This document shows, piece by piece, positions 12,901 to 27,291 of a DNA stretch of 64,000 nt. The notes beneath the pieces are model-generated. The model was given only the letters and a program-made list of their open reading frames with translations. It searched no databases and was not told the DNA's origin. Numbering within the stretch: position 1 is the stretch's first letter; every line of letters begins with the position of its first letter. Made by a program: the position numbers and the translations under genes. Source of the DNA: Trichoderma breve (taxonomy: Eukaryota; Ascomycota; Sordariomycetes; Hypocreales; Hypocreaceae); assembly GCF_028502605.1 (NCBI RefSeq), contig NC_079237.1, positions 1,860,001 through 1,924,000 of the forward strand, read 5' to 3'.

Positions 12901-15900
12901 ACCCATGTCTGCCAACTTTGGCCATGTACCTGCACATGTAGAATATAATACGAGCGCAACAGATTTAGCAACAGATTTTGATCTCTCGCCGGCAGGGCGT
13001 TCAGGTCATCTGGTAGGCGAGCATCCGGGAAATGACTGGTCTACTAATACTTGCTCTTCCATCTACAAGCGTAGGTAATACCCTGTAGTAGTAACAGTAA
13101 CATGAGGTAGGCATGGATGATTCATGTGAATGTGTCTTTCACGCCCTCGTTGGGAAATCTTCTTGCTCACACACCCCTCTTCCGTTTCTTTGTTGTCTCT
13201 TTTCGCTCGAGAAAACAAAATGGTATCTGGTTGTTTGATGAACACAGGATGATGGCTCATTTGGAAGCCGATGGTCAATACCTAACCTAAACCAGAATCT
13301 AATATCGACACATCATATCAATGGAGCAATAAAGGTTATTGTATTGCTTTTTTGTATCCCGCAATACTCTGCCTGTCAGTACATGTGCGGAGTGACAAGA
13401 ATTAGTAGAAAAAATGATGGTGTCAGTCAAAACTGATTCTCCTATAAGAGTGTAACACATCTTGCCAGTTTGTGTAACTGTGGCGCCTGCCAGAAGGTTC
13501 CAAATGCAGTTGAAGCTGCATGTACTCCTCCTTGCAATCAAAGTCCCAAGCGGTCATAACCGAGTTTCAAGAATGTAAATCTCTAGATGATGTGCAAACT
13601 ATGGGGGCCTTGGGACCAGGTACCCGGGCCTCCTTCTTCCAAGAGTTTCGCTGCTCAACAAAGTTCCGTGCAGGTGGTCGGTAAATCGCGGCCTTCCTCA
13701 GAAAGCGTCGTCTCCTACACTAGCATGGTGGTTTATCTCCGACCTTCTTAGCCAGCTACCCTACCCAAAGTCCTGGGACGGACTGATCTACTGGGATAGC
13801 CTCTGGGATTTTAACCTGTTTTCAAAACCAGAGCCGTCCAGATTGTGATCTGTATCCGTACCTGGCACCGGGCATCCTGGAATACCAACTACTCCTGAAT
13901 AATAGGCCTAGGCATTACCTCTATGTGGAAAGAGATTTCTCGTCCTGGGGGCGTCTCTTCTCTTTTCGCTCTCCAAAACCCTCAAACCGTGTCCCCGGCC
14001 TCTGCTGAAGCACTTCTATCGCATATCATCTTTTTCGGGCTCTTTAACCAAGTCTGTCCCGTGTGGTCCCCGAAGACTTGTCCCACCCTGGCATAGGAAA
14101 TACATGGGACAACCAGCCACTCACTTGAGGCTGTCCCGCTGCTCTTAATCGACTGGAGCATTGAAACGTCACTGTAGAGGAGATTTGCAGCCGGCATGTG
14201 ATTTGGGGGTGTGTACGATCAAATGCATCAAGCGTATACGAGTAGGCAATAGGTCGCATCAATACTGTAAGCCACCTGTGATGAGATTTCAGCAGGGACG
14301 GGAGCGCTACGGACCGCAGACAACAGGCGTCTCACAGGCACCGGCCCCTTCTGTGCAGCTGAACGTGACCCCCCGCATCGTTCATCCTTAGCGGCCTAGC
14401 GAGAGCCGGGACAAATTACGGCAGCGATCCATGGATTCAGCGGGTTGATAGATTCAATGCGCCGTCTTCAATCCTTCATGCCTCTAAAGTTCGACTTGGT
14501 TTGATGCTCCCGTTCTTTGCCTGTTGACGCCCTGACATTGCCGCCGTGGTTGGACTAGTGCTAACTAAATCATAAAGCCAATTGCGGCCCCCGTCATATC
14601 TCAACTGCAATATTATAGCGCTCTTCCCCGACTCTTGCTCTCCCGTCTCTCTCTCTCTACGCGCATGGCCTTGTCTTGTCCGGTTGAGCTCTACACCCAT
14701 GGAAGTATCACCACCCAACACAATCAGCTACTGCTATTGGCTTAGCTAGGTAGCTTTCAGCTATGCGACTCTAGCCGTGACTCGGGTTGAGAAATTAAAT
14801 GCACTCAATGTTGTCTCTCATTGCTCCAAATCTCACACGCACATGGACCCATGCAAAGCGCGTCAGATGCATGCGTGAACCAACCAACGAAGCTGAGAAG
14901 CGGCCCCCAGATTGATGCCATCATGCCTGCTCCATGACATCTCAGATAGATTAAAATACTACCTTCACCTTCCAGCCAACTCGTATACAGAGCCAATGTA
15001 GACCCCTACTGAACCCCCCCTCCTGCTCGAATCCTCACAGCCGCATCAGCTTGGGCTGGCGTCATGCACCCATGCTGTGCCTGCCATCTCAAATCATAGA
15101 CCAGCACATCCTTCGTCTAAGGGAGTTGGTCTAGCTTCCTGAACCAAAGAACCGGTTACTGCTAGTGGTGCCCGGATAGAGATCCTCATCTCCCCGGTGG
15201 TGATGCTCTTGCTCTAAACCACCCTGGGTAAAGCACTGTTGTCTCTTCATCTAACTCAACATAGCTTCTTTGTCATGGATTCTCGGATCCAGCAGCACCC
15301 GCGCCATCAAGCTGTTAGCTCGGTTGCCATTGACCCGAAGATACGGCTCGATGTTAGTCGCCAGCTCCTGTCAAGTCACCTTGTGGTCTGTGTCATGTGT
15401 ACTCGAAATGAGGCGCACCATGAGAGCCACAATGGGCTTGAAAACAGAAGCGAAAAGAGATTAATGGGAGCCCATTGTGTCCCATACATCCTAGTCGGGT
15501 GAGTGACCAAATTATGAGACATGTACTGCATACTGTTTTACATGTAGACAAATAGACACCTCCAAGTACGTGACGATGACGATGATGTATGCGTCCGCCC
15601 TCCCGTGTCTGCCGCATTTCAAGGCAATATTGATGCAGAGAAGGCGGCATATACTACCCTCCAACCAAGCGAGACAGCCTCACCTGCGCGGGATGTGCGG
15701 TCTACCCATGAATGGTGTCGTGCTCAGCGGGTAGATCAGTCAATCATCCCGTCAGTGCGGCCGAGCGGGGGCGTAGACGTGAGACTAACACATCCATCTC
15801 CATAGGTTGACGCAGCTAGAGCAAGGAAAACAAGAGTAGCCCAATGGACGTCTTGAAACAGACGGATTATGAAAAGAGGACTCCGTAGTTGTAGCCGATT

Positions 15901-18900
15901 TTATGTGGTTCAGCTGTAGGCGATATGTCAGATTTGCCAGCACACGGGAAAGGGGATGTTGCTACTGCTCCTTGATGCATACCTATGCGAGTACCACTCG
16001 TCAACCATCAAACATTGCCCCGGATTGTAACCAAGGAAACGGTGATGGAAGCTCGGTACATAACGTAGACGACTCGTACTGACGTATGTAATCCACCAGA
16101 GTGCTTCTAGCCGCTGCCATTCGTCGTTGGCACCTAGTATACAAAGTACCCTATACAGCCATCAAAACGGGGGTATGTCCCGTTGCTGCTAACAGAACCA
16201 AATTGTGAGATGCACAGATGTCGTGAAACCGGTTCAGAAACAACGAAGTGGGATCCGGGAGCATTCGGCACTCGGGAGCCAAGGCTGCTGATCCTGCAGA
16301 CTCGGCATTGTAACCTTTCGTAACACAATGTAGATGTGCATATGCAGCCTTGACAATCCTGTTGGATCGAGCCCGAGCCTTGGCCGCTGCTACCCGGTTG
16401 GCATACCGCAATTTTTTCAGTGCGTGACCTCAATACAATACTGTACGCCATGTCTATGTCTGTTGCTACTATGGGAGCGGCTGAAGCTGAAGCCTGGATG
16501 CTCTGAGTCCTGTTGTGGACGAAGGGGGTGACTTGGGCCAAATAATCTTACCTGGCTGGAAGTTGCGGCGAGAGAAGAGAAGATAACGCTTTGATGCCAG
16601 GTTGGGAGGTTGAGGTAGAGAGTGAGCACGTGCGTAATACAGCATGCGTCCATTCAATGTCCCTGTCATCGAGGAAGCACGGACATGCATCATGTATGGG
16701 GTGCAGATACGAGTACTCGTACACATGCAAGGTAACGAGTTTTGTAGTACAACTAGCAGAAGACATCAATGGATCTTCTGGAACATCCTGATCAGCCTGT
16801 CAAAACAGTCTTAGATCCATAAAAGTAATGGTTGCTCATCCATCAGCAAAGATGTATTGAGGCCGCTCAGAGTTGTCTTCACACTTCCATCACCTCTTGC
16901 CTCTGGTGTTGGAGCAGCTTTTATTCTAATTTCCACTTCGTGCTTCGTCGATCCTATTGGACCATTTCCATTATTCGAAGATCTAACCTCATCTCCGTTG
17001 GGAATGCTGGTATTGGATATCATTCGCCGTTCACCACATAACAGCACGCACTGTCCGTCTGGAAGCAGGAGACGCAGCATCCAATCAAAGGCCTCCCCTT
17101 AGAGGAAAAAAGAAAAGGGGCCGTAGAATACCAGACTGCAGTGCGACAGGTCGAAATTTTTGTATTCGTCTGTACACTGACCGGGTACTGCTCCTGGTCT
17201 CCTGCACTTGCTAGGAGCGACTGTTGCAGCGGATTGTTGCCTCGTCCCTCGGCCGCAGCTCTTCATTTCTCCGTTTGAAGGCCACACCATCGACTTGTTT
17301 TTCTACCGGCTTGGGCATAAGATCCGAGCATGCTCTGCACTGACAAAACTCGGATGGAAGCCCGCTTTCAGGGAATAAAGCCTGCCACAGGCGCTTTGCG
17401 AACCGTGCTTGACGACGTTCGGCTTATTTTGGGCGGCACCTCAGGCAGGTGAGAGAAAAAAAAAACCCGGCTCTGTTCGCTGTGACAGCAGGTGAGTGCG
17501 GTGGAGAGAACATCCCGGAGACTTTGATGTCGCTATTATTACTTGGCAACCTTGCGAGTTGGCCGCTCTCAACAAGGCGAAGGACGACTCCCACCCCCCT
17601 TTTCTCATCGCCACCGCAGCAATAGCAGGCCCCATACGAGTACTCCGTCTGTACTGTCCCAACGGACAAATCAACAAGCCTGTAACGTGAGTGGAAAAAT
17701 CGAGCCGTTAGAGAAGACTGCAAACAAAACCCCATCCTCTGCTTCACCCTCCAATTCCCAAGATCAGACTGGCTAAAAGACAGAGGGCAAAAGGAGCCTT
17801 GATGGCCTTGCATGTGCCCTTGCAGATGCAGTCATGCTGCTCGAGGTACCACGAAGCCGCTTCGTCACTGAGCTACTGCAGCAGCGCCTTTGCGGGACGT
17901 GAATGAAGCACATTTCTCAGAAATGACAAGACGACAACTGCTACCGCACGGTGTGGATGGAGTACGACGTACTTGTACGGGCTCTCGCCCCCCCTCGGTT
18001 TGAAGAGGGACGTCTCGTGACATGGCTGGCCAACCGGGTGCAATCCCCTGGCTAGGATCTCTGCATCCCTGTCACAGACCCCCTGGCGTTGAGTGATGTT
18101 CACAGATTGATCGAGTCCCAAGAAACCGGAACTCCTGCGGTGCGCCCTTGTTCGCTGGTCACCACGATTTTGTGCAACCTGCATGAGCTTGTGCGAGTCG
18201 CATAAAACAAACGCGTTGGTGTGCCTGCCCGGCACTTGACGCTTTGAGCCAGCTGTACATGGAGGCATATCTAGCTCGGCGTGTCGGTTTGAGCCCTCCC
18301 TGCGTGCGTAATAAAAGGGATAATCTTGATGTGAAATTATGGCGACTCATTTCTATTAATAGTCAGTACACGTATGGTGCACAGTTTTTTGCTGCGAGGA
18401 AATTCGAAATTGTGTACGGAGTAATGTAAGAGTGGCATCCACCAGCTCGGGCACGTCCAGCGAATACAGGCTCATACTGTACTCGTATGCCCGACGATGA
18501 CAAAAATTGACGAGGCTCTTCATTGAAAGCCCGAAATGACGGTGGGCATGCTTTGCACCCAACATTGCGCGCATGGTTATTACCGTGCTAGTTTGTAGTG
18601 GGCAATACTCACTCATCCAGATACATCATTCAAGGCATCCTTCCGGCACCCGTGCTGGCAAGTACGCCTATCCCGAAGGACAAGATGTGGTGCCTGCAAT
18701 AAATCTGAAGTGCTGCCCGTACATGCATGAAGCGAAACGCTGATGGCGACGACTGCTTCCGCGGCCTTTTGGCATGTTGGAGCTAGAAGTTGTGTGAGGG
18801 GTGGGAGGGTGGAAGGGTGTGAAATAACTAATGGACACCAAAAAAGAGAAAAGAAGCCTAGCCCAAAAGGTCATGGCGAGGCCGTGGGCAAATCAAATGC

Positions 18901-21900
18901 GAGAATTTGCCAAATATTACCCAATCCGGACCTCGAGACAGCTTGGTACCTCTTCCCTCGTTTTCAATCCCAGCAGCTGGACTCGTCCTTGCTGCACGTG
19001 CATGGTACGGACAGGTACCGAGTACCACATGGATCGCACATGTGCTGGAAACTTGGCAAGCCTCTCTGTCCAGACCAAGGCGCGACTGTTGGCCTTACAT
19101 GACATTGACAATACGATACAACATGCAATATTGTCCCCTCCTCATCAATACGGTACACTCTAAAAGTGTGCGAGATGAAGCTCTCCGGGAAATGGGGGTC
19201 CACCGGTTAGAACCGCCCGGAGCGGGATGACTGGGCGGCCGACCACCCAGGTGACACACGGAGCAGAACGCGAGCACGCCAACGGGGGGGTCCAAGTAGA
19301 GTTTTGATGGCATCCATTGGTTAGTTCACTACTCGTACATTAGCTGCATCTTTGTCCCCTGGAAATGACTGTGCCAAACACGCCCACGGCTTTTCTGAAC
19401 GGCAGCCGACCTGGGAGCTTGCCGTGCCACTAGTAGACGATCACCGGCTCCGCCTTTAGGGCCGGTAATACGTGCAAGGCGCATTCCATGTCTTGCGCTC
19501 TGTGTGACTTGAGATAGACTATTGCGGCTTTCTTCGCCTTGGCAATGCTGGCTTGGAGCGTTGATGTCAACCGAAGGCTCTAATTGCATGCTCATAAGCT
19601 GCATATATTGAACAGTATATTGATTTTTAATCGGGCATATGTAAGCTAGCTTGAGGGCAATGGTATGGAGGCAAAATACTAATCCGTGCCTAGCATTGGG
19701 CAAGGACGAGAATGATATTGACGTTGACCAGGTTCTTACATCTACTTACTCCGTACAGATACCTTGATAATTTTGATCAGTTTAAGGCATGGATGTGTTG
19801 GGACTAACCTACTTCTATCTGATCAGACAGGAGCAACACAAGGAATCATCTTCAGCCGTGTGCTGGCATTTGTTTTCCTTCGTATCTACCCAGGCACTGA
19901 CAAAAATTTGCATGGCCTTTGTCTGTCCAGCTAGTCTACAGCACATACCTTATTTCAATCACGTCCCAGATGTGCTCATCAATGCCACCTTCCATACTGC
20001 CAATCCATCTCCAAGCTTTTGTGTAGTAGTATAGGTAGGTAGGCACCTGATTGGGCTCCAATCATTAGTACCAAAGGAGGTATTAACCTACAGTACATCT
20101 ACTACCGTTGCAATCTTCACATGTTGCCAAGTACTGTACCCCATAGGCCTGAGGATTTCTTCAGGTACAATGCACAGTTTGTAACGGTCGCTCTTCCTCA
20201 TCGTCTTTTTAGCCCCTAGACAGCCCTGGAGGCTGTCATCAGCATATCAGGGATCCCCTGGCTTCCCGAAATGGTAACCTAAATGACCCCTCGCGGTTGC
20301 TCTAAGCTCCAGCCCACCGCCTCCAGTCGCACCTGCACCCGCGCTGCACCAACGCCCGGTGCGCCTGCCGCGGACACACAAACCGTCAATCAGATATGTA
20401 CCCTCTCAGGCCACCCCCTCATACTCTACACACACCTCCCGCTTCTTCTCCCCACTGGTCATTTCCAGTCCTTGCAATCCCCCCTTGTTAGACAACCGTC
20501 TCTCCTCTTCATCCCACTTCAAAGCTGGTCAACCTGGGCAGCTTCGCCCTCTCTCTGGGAGAACCCGCGGTTCGCAGAAACGATCTTCTGGAGAAAAAAA
20601 GGAAAAGGGAAGAAAGAAAAAAGCAAGTACAACCTGCAAAAAAGCGAATCATGAACCAGAAAATACAACAGCCATGCCTCAAGGGATGCTTTCAACGCCT
20701 GCATCCAACAGTCAATCGTCCCTTTGTTCGCCTTGGAGCTTCTTGCTCTAACCCCCACGGCATCTACGGGCATCATCAGGCTGGGGCCCAAAGGATTCAC
20801 ACCCACATTTTGGGAGAAACTCCCCAGCTCTTCTCTCCATCTCCCCTCTCCTCCTCTTCTGGTGGCAATGGGTAGATGGCCAGTGACTGTTTGCACTTGC
20901 AGTCCACAACTCATCACCTACTACAAGTGGCCAATTCGCCGGCTTGACATGTCTCAGCTTACACAGAAGCGACAGACTATTGCATCCGAGCAGCTGCCGT
21001 CTTCTTCAGACATACATGCAACTATCGCTTTACCCGAGCCCTAATGCGTGCCGAAAATCTACTGCTGCGCGTGTGAGAGCCGCAGTACTCATACGGGACC
21101 AACTGAGGGACCGTGGCAAGGGCCCGAGCCTTACTGCTAGGCAGCTTAAGCGACTGTGGATATGTTCATATGAAGCGCTTCGTACGCAGGTCACGTTGCT
21201 GCGGAAAAGTCCATCTACCTGTTTTTGGTCCGATGTGAGGAGCCCGCCGGCGATGCCATTATCCTGGTTGGCAAGGAGGCAAGAGTCCTGTAAGGACGAA
21301 CCAACACCCTGGTTTTAAACATAGCCTCTTTACTGTTTCTTCCCTTTACGAGGCCCCTTGTTCGGCTGCTCTCTGGCATCTCTTCCTGTTCTCTGTTACT
21401 TGCTCCAAGTTGGCAGCATCATGGCCTGCCTTAGCTAGCCCTCAAAAGGCTCGGTCTTGGACCCCCATCTCAACCCTGTCGCACCTTGCCACACCCCCTC
21501 TCCTCTCTCCTCCAGCTTTCACATCTCAATCACTCAGCTAAGACCGGGGATCCTATTTTAGCCTCTATTTTAGAAGGGGGCGTGCGAACTTGGCTTGCTC
21601 TTACCCGTCCTCCGTCCTCCCGGAGCAAAGGCCTCATGTCTCTACGCTCTATCGGTACTTGAGGTTCATCACTTGTCAATTATTGTCCTTGAATCGCCTC
21701 TGCAGCCTTTGCCTTAGCTTTTTCTTTCCGCTCCCCCTTGTAGTCAACTACTACTCATGCTATGTGCCTGGCGTCTTGCCCCATCCCAGACACTGGGCCC
21801 CAGTCACATCTTGGATATGGCTACTCAGCAGCCCAAGATCTCCGGCTCACAGTACCAGGCGATTGGGCTTCCACACAACCCCAGTCACCCACAAACCTGG

Positions 21901-22234
21901 TAGATTGCTCCTCATGCCAATTACCTATATATCATATCGCTCTCCCAAGATCTCCCCAGCCCAGGCCCCCAGTATATAACCCTCTCCACCACCGCCTTCC
22001 AGAAGACCTTCCTCTTCCCCTATCTGTTTGACAGAGACCCTCATTCTTTATCTTGATCTATGAATTGGCTACAACAAACCTTTGGAAACCAGATTCTCGT
22101 CCATATTCGTCATCATCCCTCCAACTACTTTACCCCTTCCTAGACACTTGTATCTTTGGTCACGCTCAGCTTCCTTCATTTGATCAGACCAGATCAGATT
22201 TGTGGCCGCGAGAACAGAATACCGGCCAGCAAAC
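6977..22234. other. 15.3 kb region without recognisable genes, upstream of azf1
   Basis: I read both strands for family motifs, spliced coding runs, tRNA arms and transposon ends and found nothing convincing. Short open frames here have no family resemblance and overlap one another. The sequence is of balanced composition, not AT-rich, and shows no obvious repeats apart from scattered TACGAGTA and TACGGAGTA type motifs. From about 20.2 kb to 22.2 kb it becomes pyrimidine-rich, which fits a long promoter and 5' UTR for the zinc-finger gene that follows. The 3' UTR of the carrier gene occupies the first few hundred bases. Confidence 0.6.
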
Positions 22235-23925
22235 ATGGCACTCGAACCTCAACAGCAGACTCAGGCCAACTGGACCCGTTGGCCTCAGCAGATTCCACAA
22301 ACCTTCCCCATGATGAGCTCTTCTGAATTCATGCCATTTGACCCCAGAGTCCAAGCTGGCAGCCAGATGCAACGTCAGATGTCTACCCAGTACCTGATGG
22401 ACTCCAACTATAATCAGCCCCCCATGTCAACAGTCTCGTCTCCTCAGTACCAGCACCCGGGCACATATTCCTACATGGCATATCAGAGCCCGCCGCCATC
22501 AACTCCGCTTGGTTCTCCATTCAAGACTGAATTTGCCGAACACACTCTTGCGCGTATGGCCAACTCTACGGTCGATCGACGCCATTCCCAGCCCATGAGA
22601 GGTTATCAACCCTATTCTCCTATCTCGAGGAGGGGGTCGATCTCTTCTGTTGCTACCAAATCTTCCGCTGTCCCTGGCACTCCCAGCTCTGTCGCTTCGA
22701 GTCTCGTCTCTCTAGGGCCCGTTACTCCAGCCCCCTTGGTTGCGAGTCAGGTCATCAACTCCAAGACTCTTATTTATAATGAGACAATTCATCCGAGCGA
22801 CGCGATCAACTTCAAAACTGACATCGACGAGCTCATGAAAGCCATTCAGAAGACACAGACGACCGAAGAGCAGCAACAAGCTCCCACGCCTGTGCAGACA
22901 CCAAGAGCTTGTGTATCAGATGCGCCTGTCCTTCGCACCCAAGGTGGAAAGCCAAGAAAGCAGTGGGTGTGTGATGGCCCCAACTGTGGCAAATCCTTTG
23001 TCCAGAAAACCCACCGGGATATTCATATACGCACTCACACAGGCCTAAGACCATACGTATGTGTCTAATATTCTCTCTATTGCAATGTCACTAATGGTAG
23101 ATAGGTCTGTGACAAGGAAAACTGCGGCCTTACGTTTTCGCAGCGCGGGAACCTCAAGGTAAATCCTATCGACTTTCTTCATAATTGCATTCATACTAAC
23201 TGATTCGGTCGTTTACAGACTCATATCCGTCGTCATACAGGCGAAAAGCCATTTGCTTGCAGTGTATGCGGCAAAACCTTTGCTCAACGAGGAAATCTTC
23301 GCTCTCACGAAGAGACTCATAAAGGTCTCAAGCCGTTTATTTGCCGGCTCGACGATTGCAACAAGTCATTTTCCCAACTGGGAAACATGAAGGTGGGCAA
23401 TCTAGAACTAAGTATAAACAAGTAGGCCAGTCTAACATATGGAATTTGCAGACACACCAGAACAACTTTCACAAGCCGACGCTTCAAAAGCTCACCCAGA
23501 TGTTTGTGCAATTCTCTGAGCATGGCGAAGTGCCTGAGAACTACCACGACCTTTTCGAATATTTTCAGAAACACTACAAGAACAGCAACAAGGGGATCAA
23601 AGGCCGAGGTAAGACTCGTGCCGTGGCAGCTCGCGGGCTTCAAGATGCTGCCTCTCGAAATGCCAAGTCTCCAGTGACTGCCCAACTCAAGACCCCTGCC
23701 ACCACTCAGCTGCCTCAGATGGCTATGCCGGCCCAAAACCAGGAAGTCTCTCAAGGCAGACCTTCACCATACGCCACACCTCAGGTGCCCGCCAATGGCT
23801 TGAGCAATGTGTTGCGTAACCCCAACCCTTCTTTTAACCACTATGGACCAACGTCGCCTCCGGTTATGTATGAGATGGCTCTCTCCAAATGGGGACCCCA
23901 ACACACCTATACTAAGAATCATTAA
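22235..23925 (+). CDS. azf1: C2H2 zinc-finger transcription factor, Azf1 type
   Basis: This is a nuclear DNA-binding regulator. Four exons (22235-23056, 23105-23158, 23219-23392 and 23452-23925) give 507 residues. The N-terminal half is Gln/Pro/Ser-rich and probably regulatory. Four consecutive C2H2 fingers follow at about residues 245-365. Finger 1 contains [18 protein letters not shown], finger 2 [18 protein letters not shown], finger 3 [18 protein letters not shown] and finger 4 [15 protein letters not shown]. Finger order, linkers and the [12 protein letters not shown] run after finger 4 closely match yeast Azf1, which regulates glucose-responsive and cell-wall genes. I chose the ATG at 22235 because it is the first in-frame ATG. 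Introns 2 and 3 fall inside the finger array. The exceptionally long upstream gene-free DNA suggests complex regulation. Confidence 0.92.
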
Positions 23926-26900
23926 AAACATGGCATTCCGTTTCTTCTGATGATTCAAGAGACAGCCAAGATATACAACTGTTATTAAGGACAAGGTTAC
24001 GATTGCAATGAGCGGTGCTCATATATGGTACAAAAACAAGAGATGCAACATTATTAAAGCTAAATACCCTCGACCGGAAGGAAAGAAAAAGATTGAAAGA
24101 AAAGAAGACGGAAAACCTTCACACTCAAGATTTGTATTGGATATATTAGTGTGGGATAGAGTGACAACGAAAATCGGCACAGTGATTGTCGACAAAACAT
24201 GAGCATTTGGGATGTTGTGCAACAGGACCAGTTATTGGGATTTGGTTTATATTGAGCTTTAGGCCGGCGGACGGGCCTACCTGTAAGAGATTGGGAGAGG
24301 CATTTTGAATTTTGGTTACGCAGATACCCTTGCATGTATCATGGTACATTGCTACTGTTGGAGGGATGGACTTCTGCGATTTTGGTACTGCTTCAAGGAG
24401 ATTTTATGGCATGTTGCGTTTCAACACATCAACCTCGTGAGCATCTGCGAGACTTATTGGTGCGGAGGTTTGTTTGTCTTTACTTTTGTACTCGGATTTG
24501 ATATTGGTATTGGATGTTTCATGGGCGGCTGTGTAATTTGGTATGATATGGCAGGTATTGGGTATGCTTCTTCTTCACATGAAGAGGGCAATCATAGAAG
24601 GAGATAACGGTGGATCTTTGGCAGCATTCTGGGTTTGGTCGTTTTGTTGTTTGCTATTTTTATGTTTATTTATTATTTTCTTATAAAAATTGTCTTGGGA
24701 ACGCTTTAGCTTCAAACATCACAACATAGTTTGGCATTTTCTGCACACTTTTGGCACCCCTTCAACGTGATTATGATGCTCCCTATGCTTGATTACGACA
24801 AGGAAGCAAGTGACAAAGTACCTTACAGGGATGAAGTCGTCGAGCGAATAGTGTCGCCGCGCTTGCATCGTCAGGCTGGGGGTAGCATGTCACGGGGTTT
24901 CATTCCGGCGTTCCTAGTTCCAATCGAGGCAATGAGACGACACGCCCGTGTACGAGTATGAGTACACAAAATCTGGGGGGCGTGTTGAGAGGAGAGAGGG
25001 AATAATATCACATTGGTGCGAACCCACGCACCTGGACATCACCTTTTTTTTTTTTTTTTCAGCCACGCAGAGTGATCTGTAACAATCGTGGGAACTGCTG
25101 GAGAAAATCCGGCTTACTCCCCCTTGCATTCGAATTAGCGATTTGGGGTGTTGCGAGGCACAAAGCTGTAGAACACGGGGGCAGCAACGTGTGCTTTGGG
25201 TGGGTAGATCTTGATGTAAGGGAGAGCTTAGTGTTCTCTCGACTTGAGGAACTTTGTCCGCTGGCATAATAGCCTGGGTTTCCTTGCGTCTTTATCTCAT
25301 GTTACCTACCTCTTTGGAAAAAAGCTTGGTCGTGGTGTAATCGTCATGATGATTGCAAATCCGCGTCGGTTTCTCGTTATTGCCGAAGTTATGTGGAATG
25401 TCCAAGGAAGCGTGCCCGCGTGTGTTTGATCCAGAGCACACAACCCGCACTGAGTCCCAGCAACCCGGATCCCAACTCCCCCCAGTCAGATTCTTAAAAG
25501 CGGCCCTCATCTCAGCCGCAGAGGCTAAGGGGAATAGATTGCGAGAGGGCAAAGAAGAAAAAAAAATGACAAAAAACGCGGCTAAAACTGCTGCGCACCA
25601 AGTAGAAAATAGTACGAGTACATACACACTCTGCAAACCCCTGCTGTTTGCGGGCGCACGGGGGATTTTTCCTGCTGAAGAGCCCCCCTCGAGCGGCTGA
25701 ACCTGAGAGAAATGGAAAACACCACCCAAAGTTGCTCTCATTCGCTGCATCTGGCTGGGGAGGGGGTAGGGATTGGAAACTTGGGACGAAAGGATTCGGA
25801 TGCATGTACGAGTACCTGTTGGGTTGTATTGGGATGTGATAGATTGGGTGTAAAAGTGACACGAGCAAGAGTAGAGAGATGAGGGGGGTTGGTCACCAAA
25901 TCGGATCGTTCTTCATTGTTCTGAATCATGAATGTCACCAAACCCATGAAAATGGTCACACCCAGAAAAAAAACCCCTCGTAAGGCTCGGTATACCGCAT
26001 GAATAGAGAGCGAAAAAAAAGTGAGGCGGAGGAAATGGTGGGGGGTCGGTCCAGAGCGCTGCCGAGGGTCCAATGTGAAAACAACTGACGGATACCTTTT
26101 GTGTGCACGTGTGAGGAAGGACAGGGAACATGGCTGTAAAAGTGAACCACACCAAGTTGTGTATGCTGGTTGCTGGATGGACGACTTCTAGTTACGGCCC
26201 CCAACTCTCTGTGAGCTTCCATGGGTGAATACGCTGAGCGGCCCAACAACGTCGAGACCAAAACGGAACCAGAAGCGCAAAGGGCGTGGGGTTGGCCTTG
26301 TGGATTCTCAAAGCCATGGGCTCGTATACCAGAGATGATACGGAGAAATGGAGGTGGCGTCCATAGATGCAGCTCTGCTGCACACATTCGACACATTGCC
26401 GAAGATGAACGCCCATGAGGAATATTACACGTCGAAAAGCCGGTGCAGGCATCGTTGCAGCCGAGTATCAGCTAGTGCCTTGATGCATGAGCTCTTTGGC
26501 TCACGCCATCCCGCCCTTCATTTTCACCGCTCAATGCTGAATAGTTGTTAAACCTGGTAGAGCTGCATCTGCATCGAGTGTGATGTGGTCAAAGCCGTGA
26601 TTTGTTCGCATTGTCAAGCATCAGCACGAAGGAGTTATCGATGACGGTGGTATGCATTGCATGGCTCACCGCCATGACAATATCAAGAACACATGCTGCA
26701 AGATGAGAGATGAGAGATCCTAGGACTCAATACTGGGTCACGGTGATTGGAGAGAGAACGAAGCAAGTAAGACGGCGGGTGTGTATACTCGTACGAGCGC
26801 ACACGAGTTTGCTGAAGCTAGAACATGCGCTCGGTTATGAATTTGGACAGCTTCGCGAGAGCGCAATGAGATAACAACGCTAGTATCATGGTTTGAATAG

Positions 26901-27291
26901 AGTGCTCCGTATAATACGTAGCATTGGGTATCAAGGGGGGTCTTTGAACCGAAAGACCGGTTCTTTCAACTTCCCATGGAACGTCTTCTTGATCTGCACC
27001 CCCCCGCGTTCGTAGAGGTGGCGGACGAAGCTGGGGCAGTAGAACAGAAAGCTTCGGATCTCAACAAAGATTCATGCGAATCTTGGCAGCTTGTTGGCCG
27101 TACAGTGTATAGCGAGCTGAACCTTCCCAGCTGAGCCACGCATCGTCACAACGTGGAATCGACTATCAAGCGCCGCACACTTCCTTCATGCAGGGAGTAG
27201 TACGCTGCTGCTTTCGACGGAGGCGATGCTCTAACAATAGAAAATGGACACACGCATCTAGCACGGACGAGTCAAGGCCCATGTTGAAGCT
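23926..27291. other. 3.4 kb intergenic region azf1 to urm1
   Basis: The first several hundred bases fit the azf1 3' UTR and are AT-rich. A 16-base T run sits at 25044-25059. Several TACGAGTA or TACTCGTA motifs occur (24951, 25613, 25807, 26786). No coding region is supported. Confidence 0.5.
25044..25059. repeat. Poly(T) tract, 16 bases
   Basis: An uninterrupted run of 16 T on the + strand in intergenic DNA. It is a simple homopolymer, and its length may be affected by sequencing error. Confidence 0.9.
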
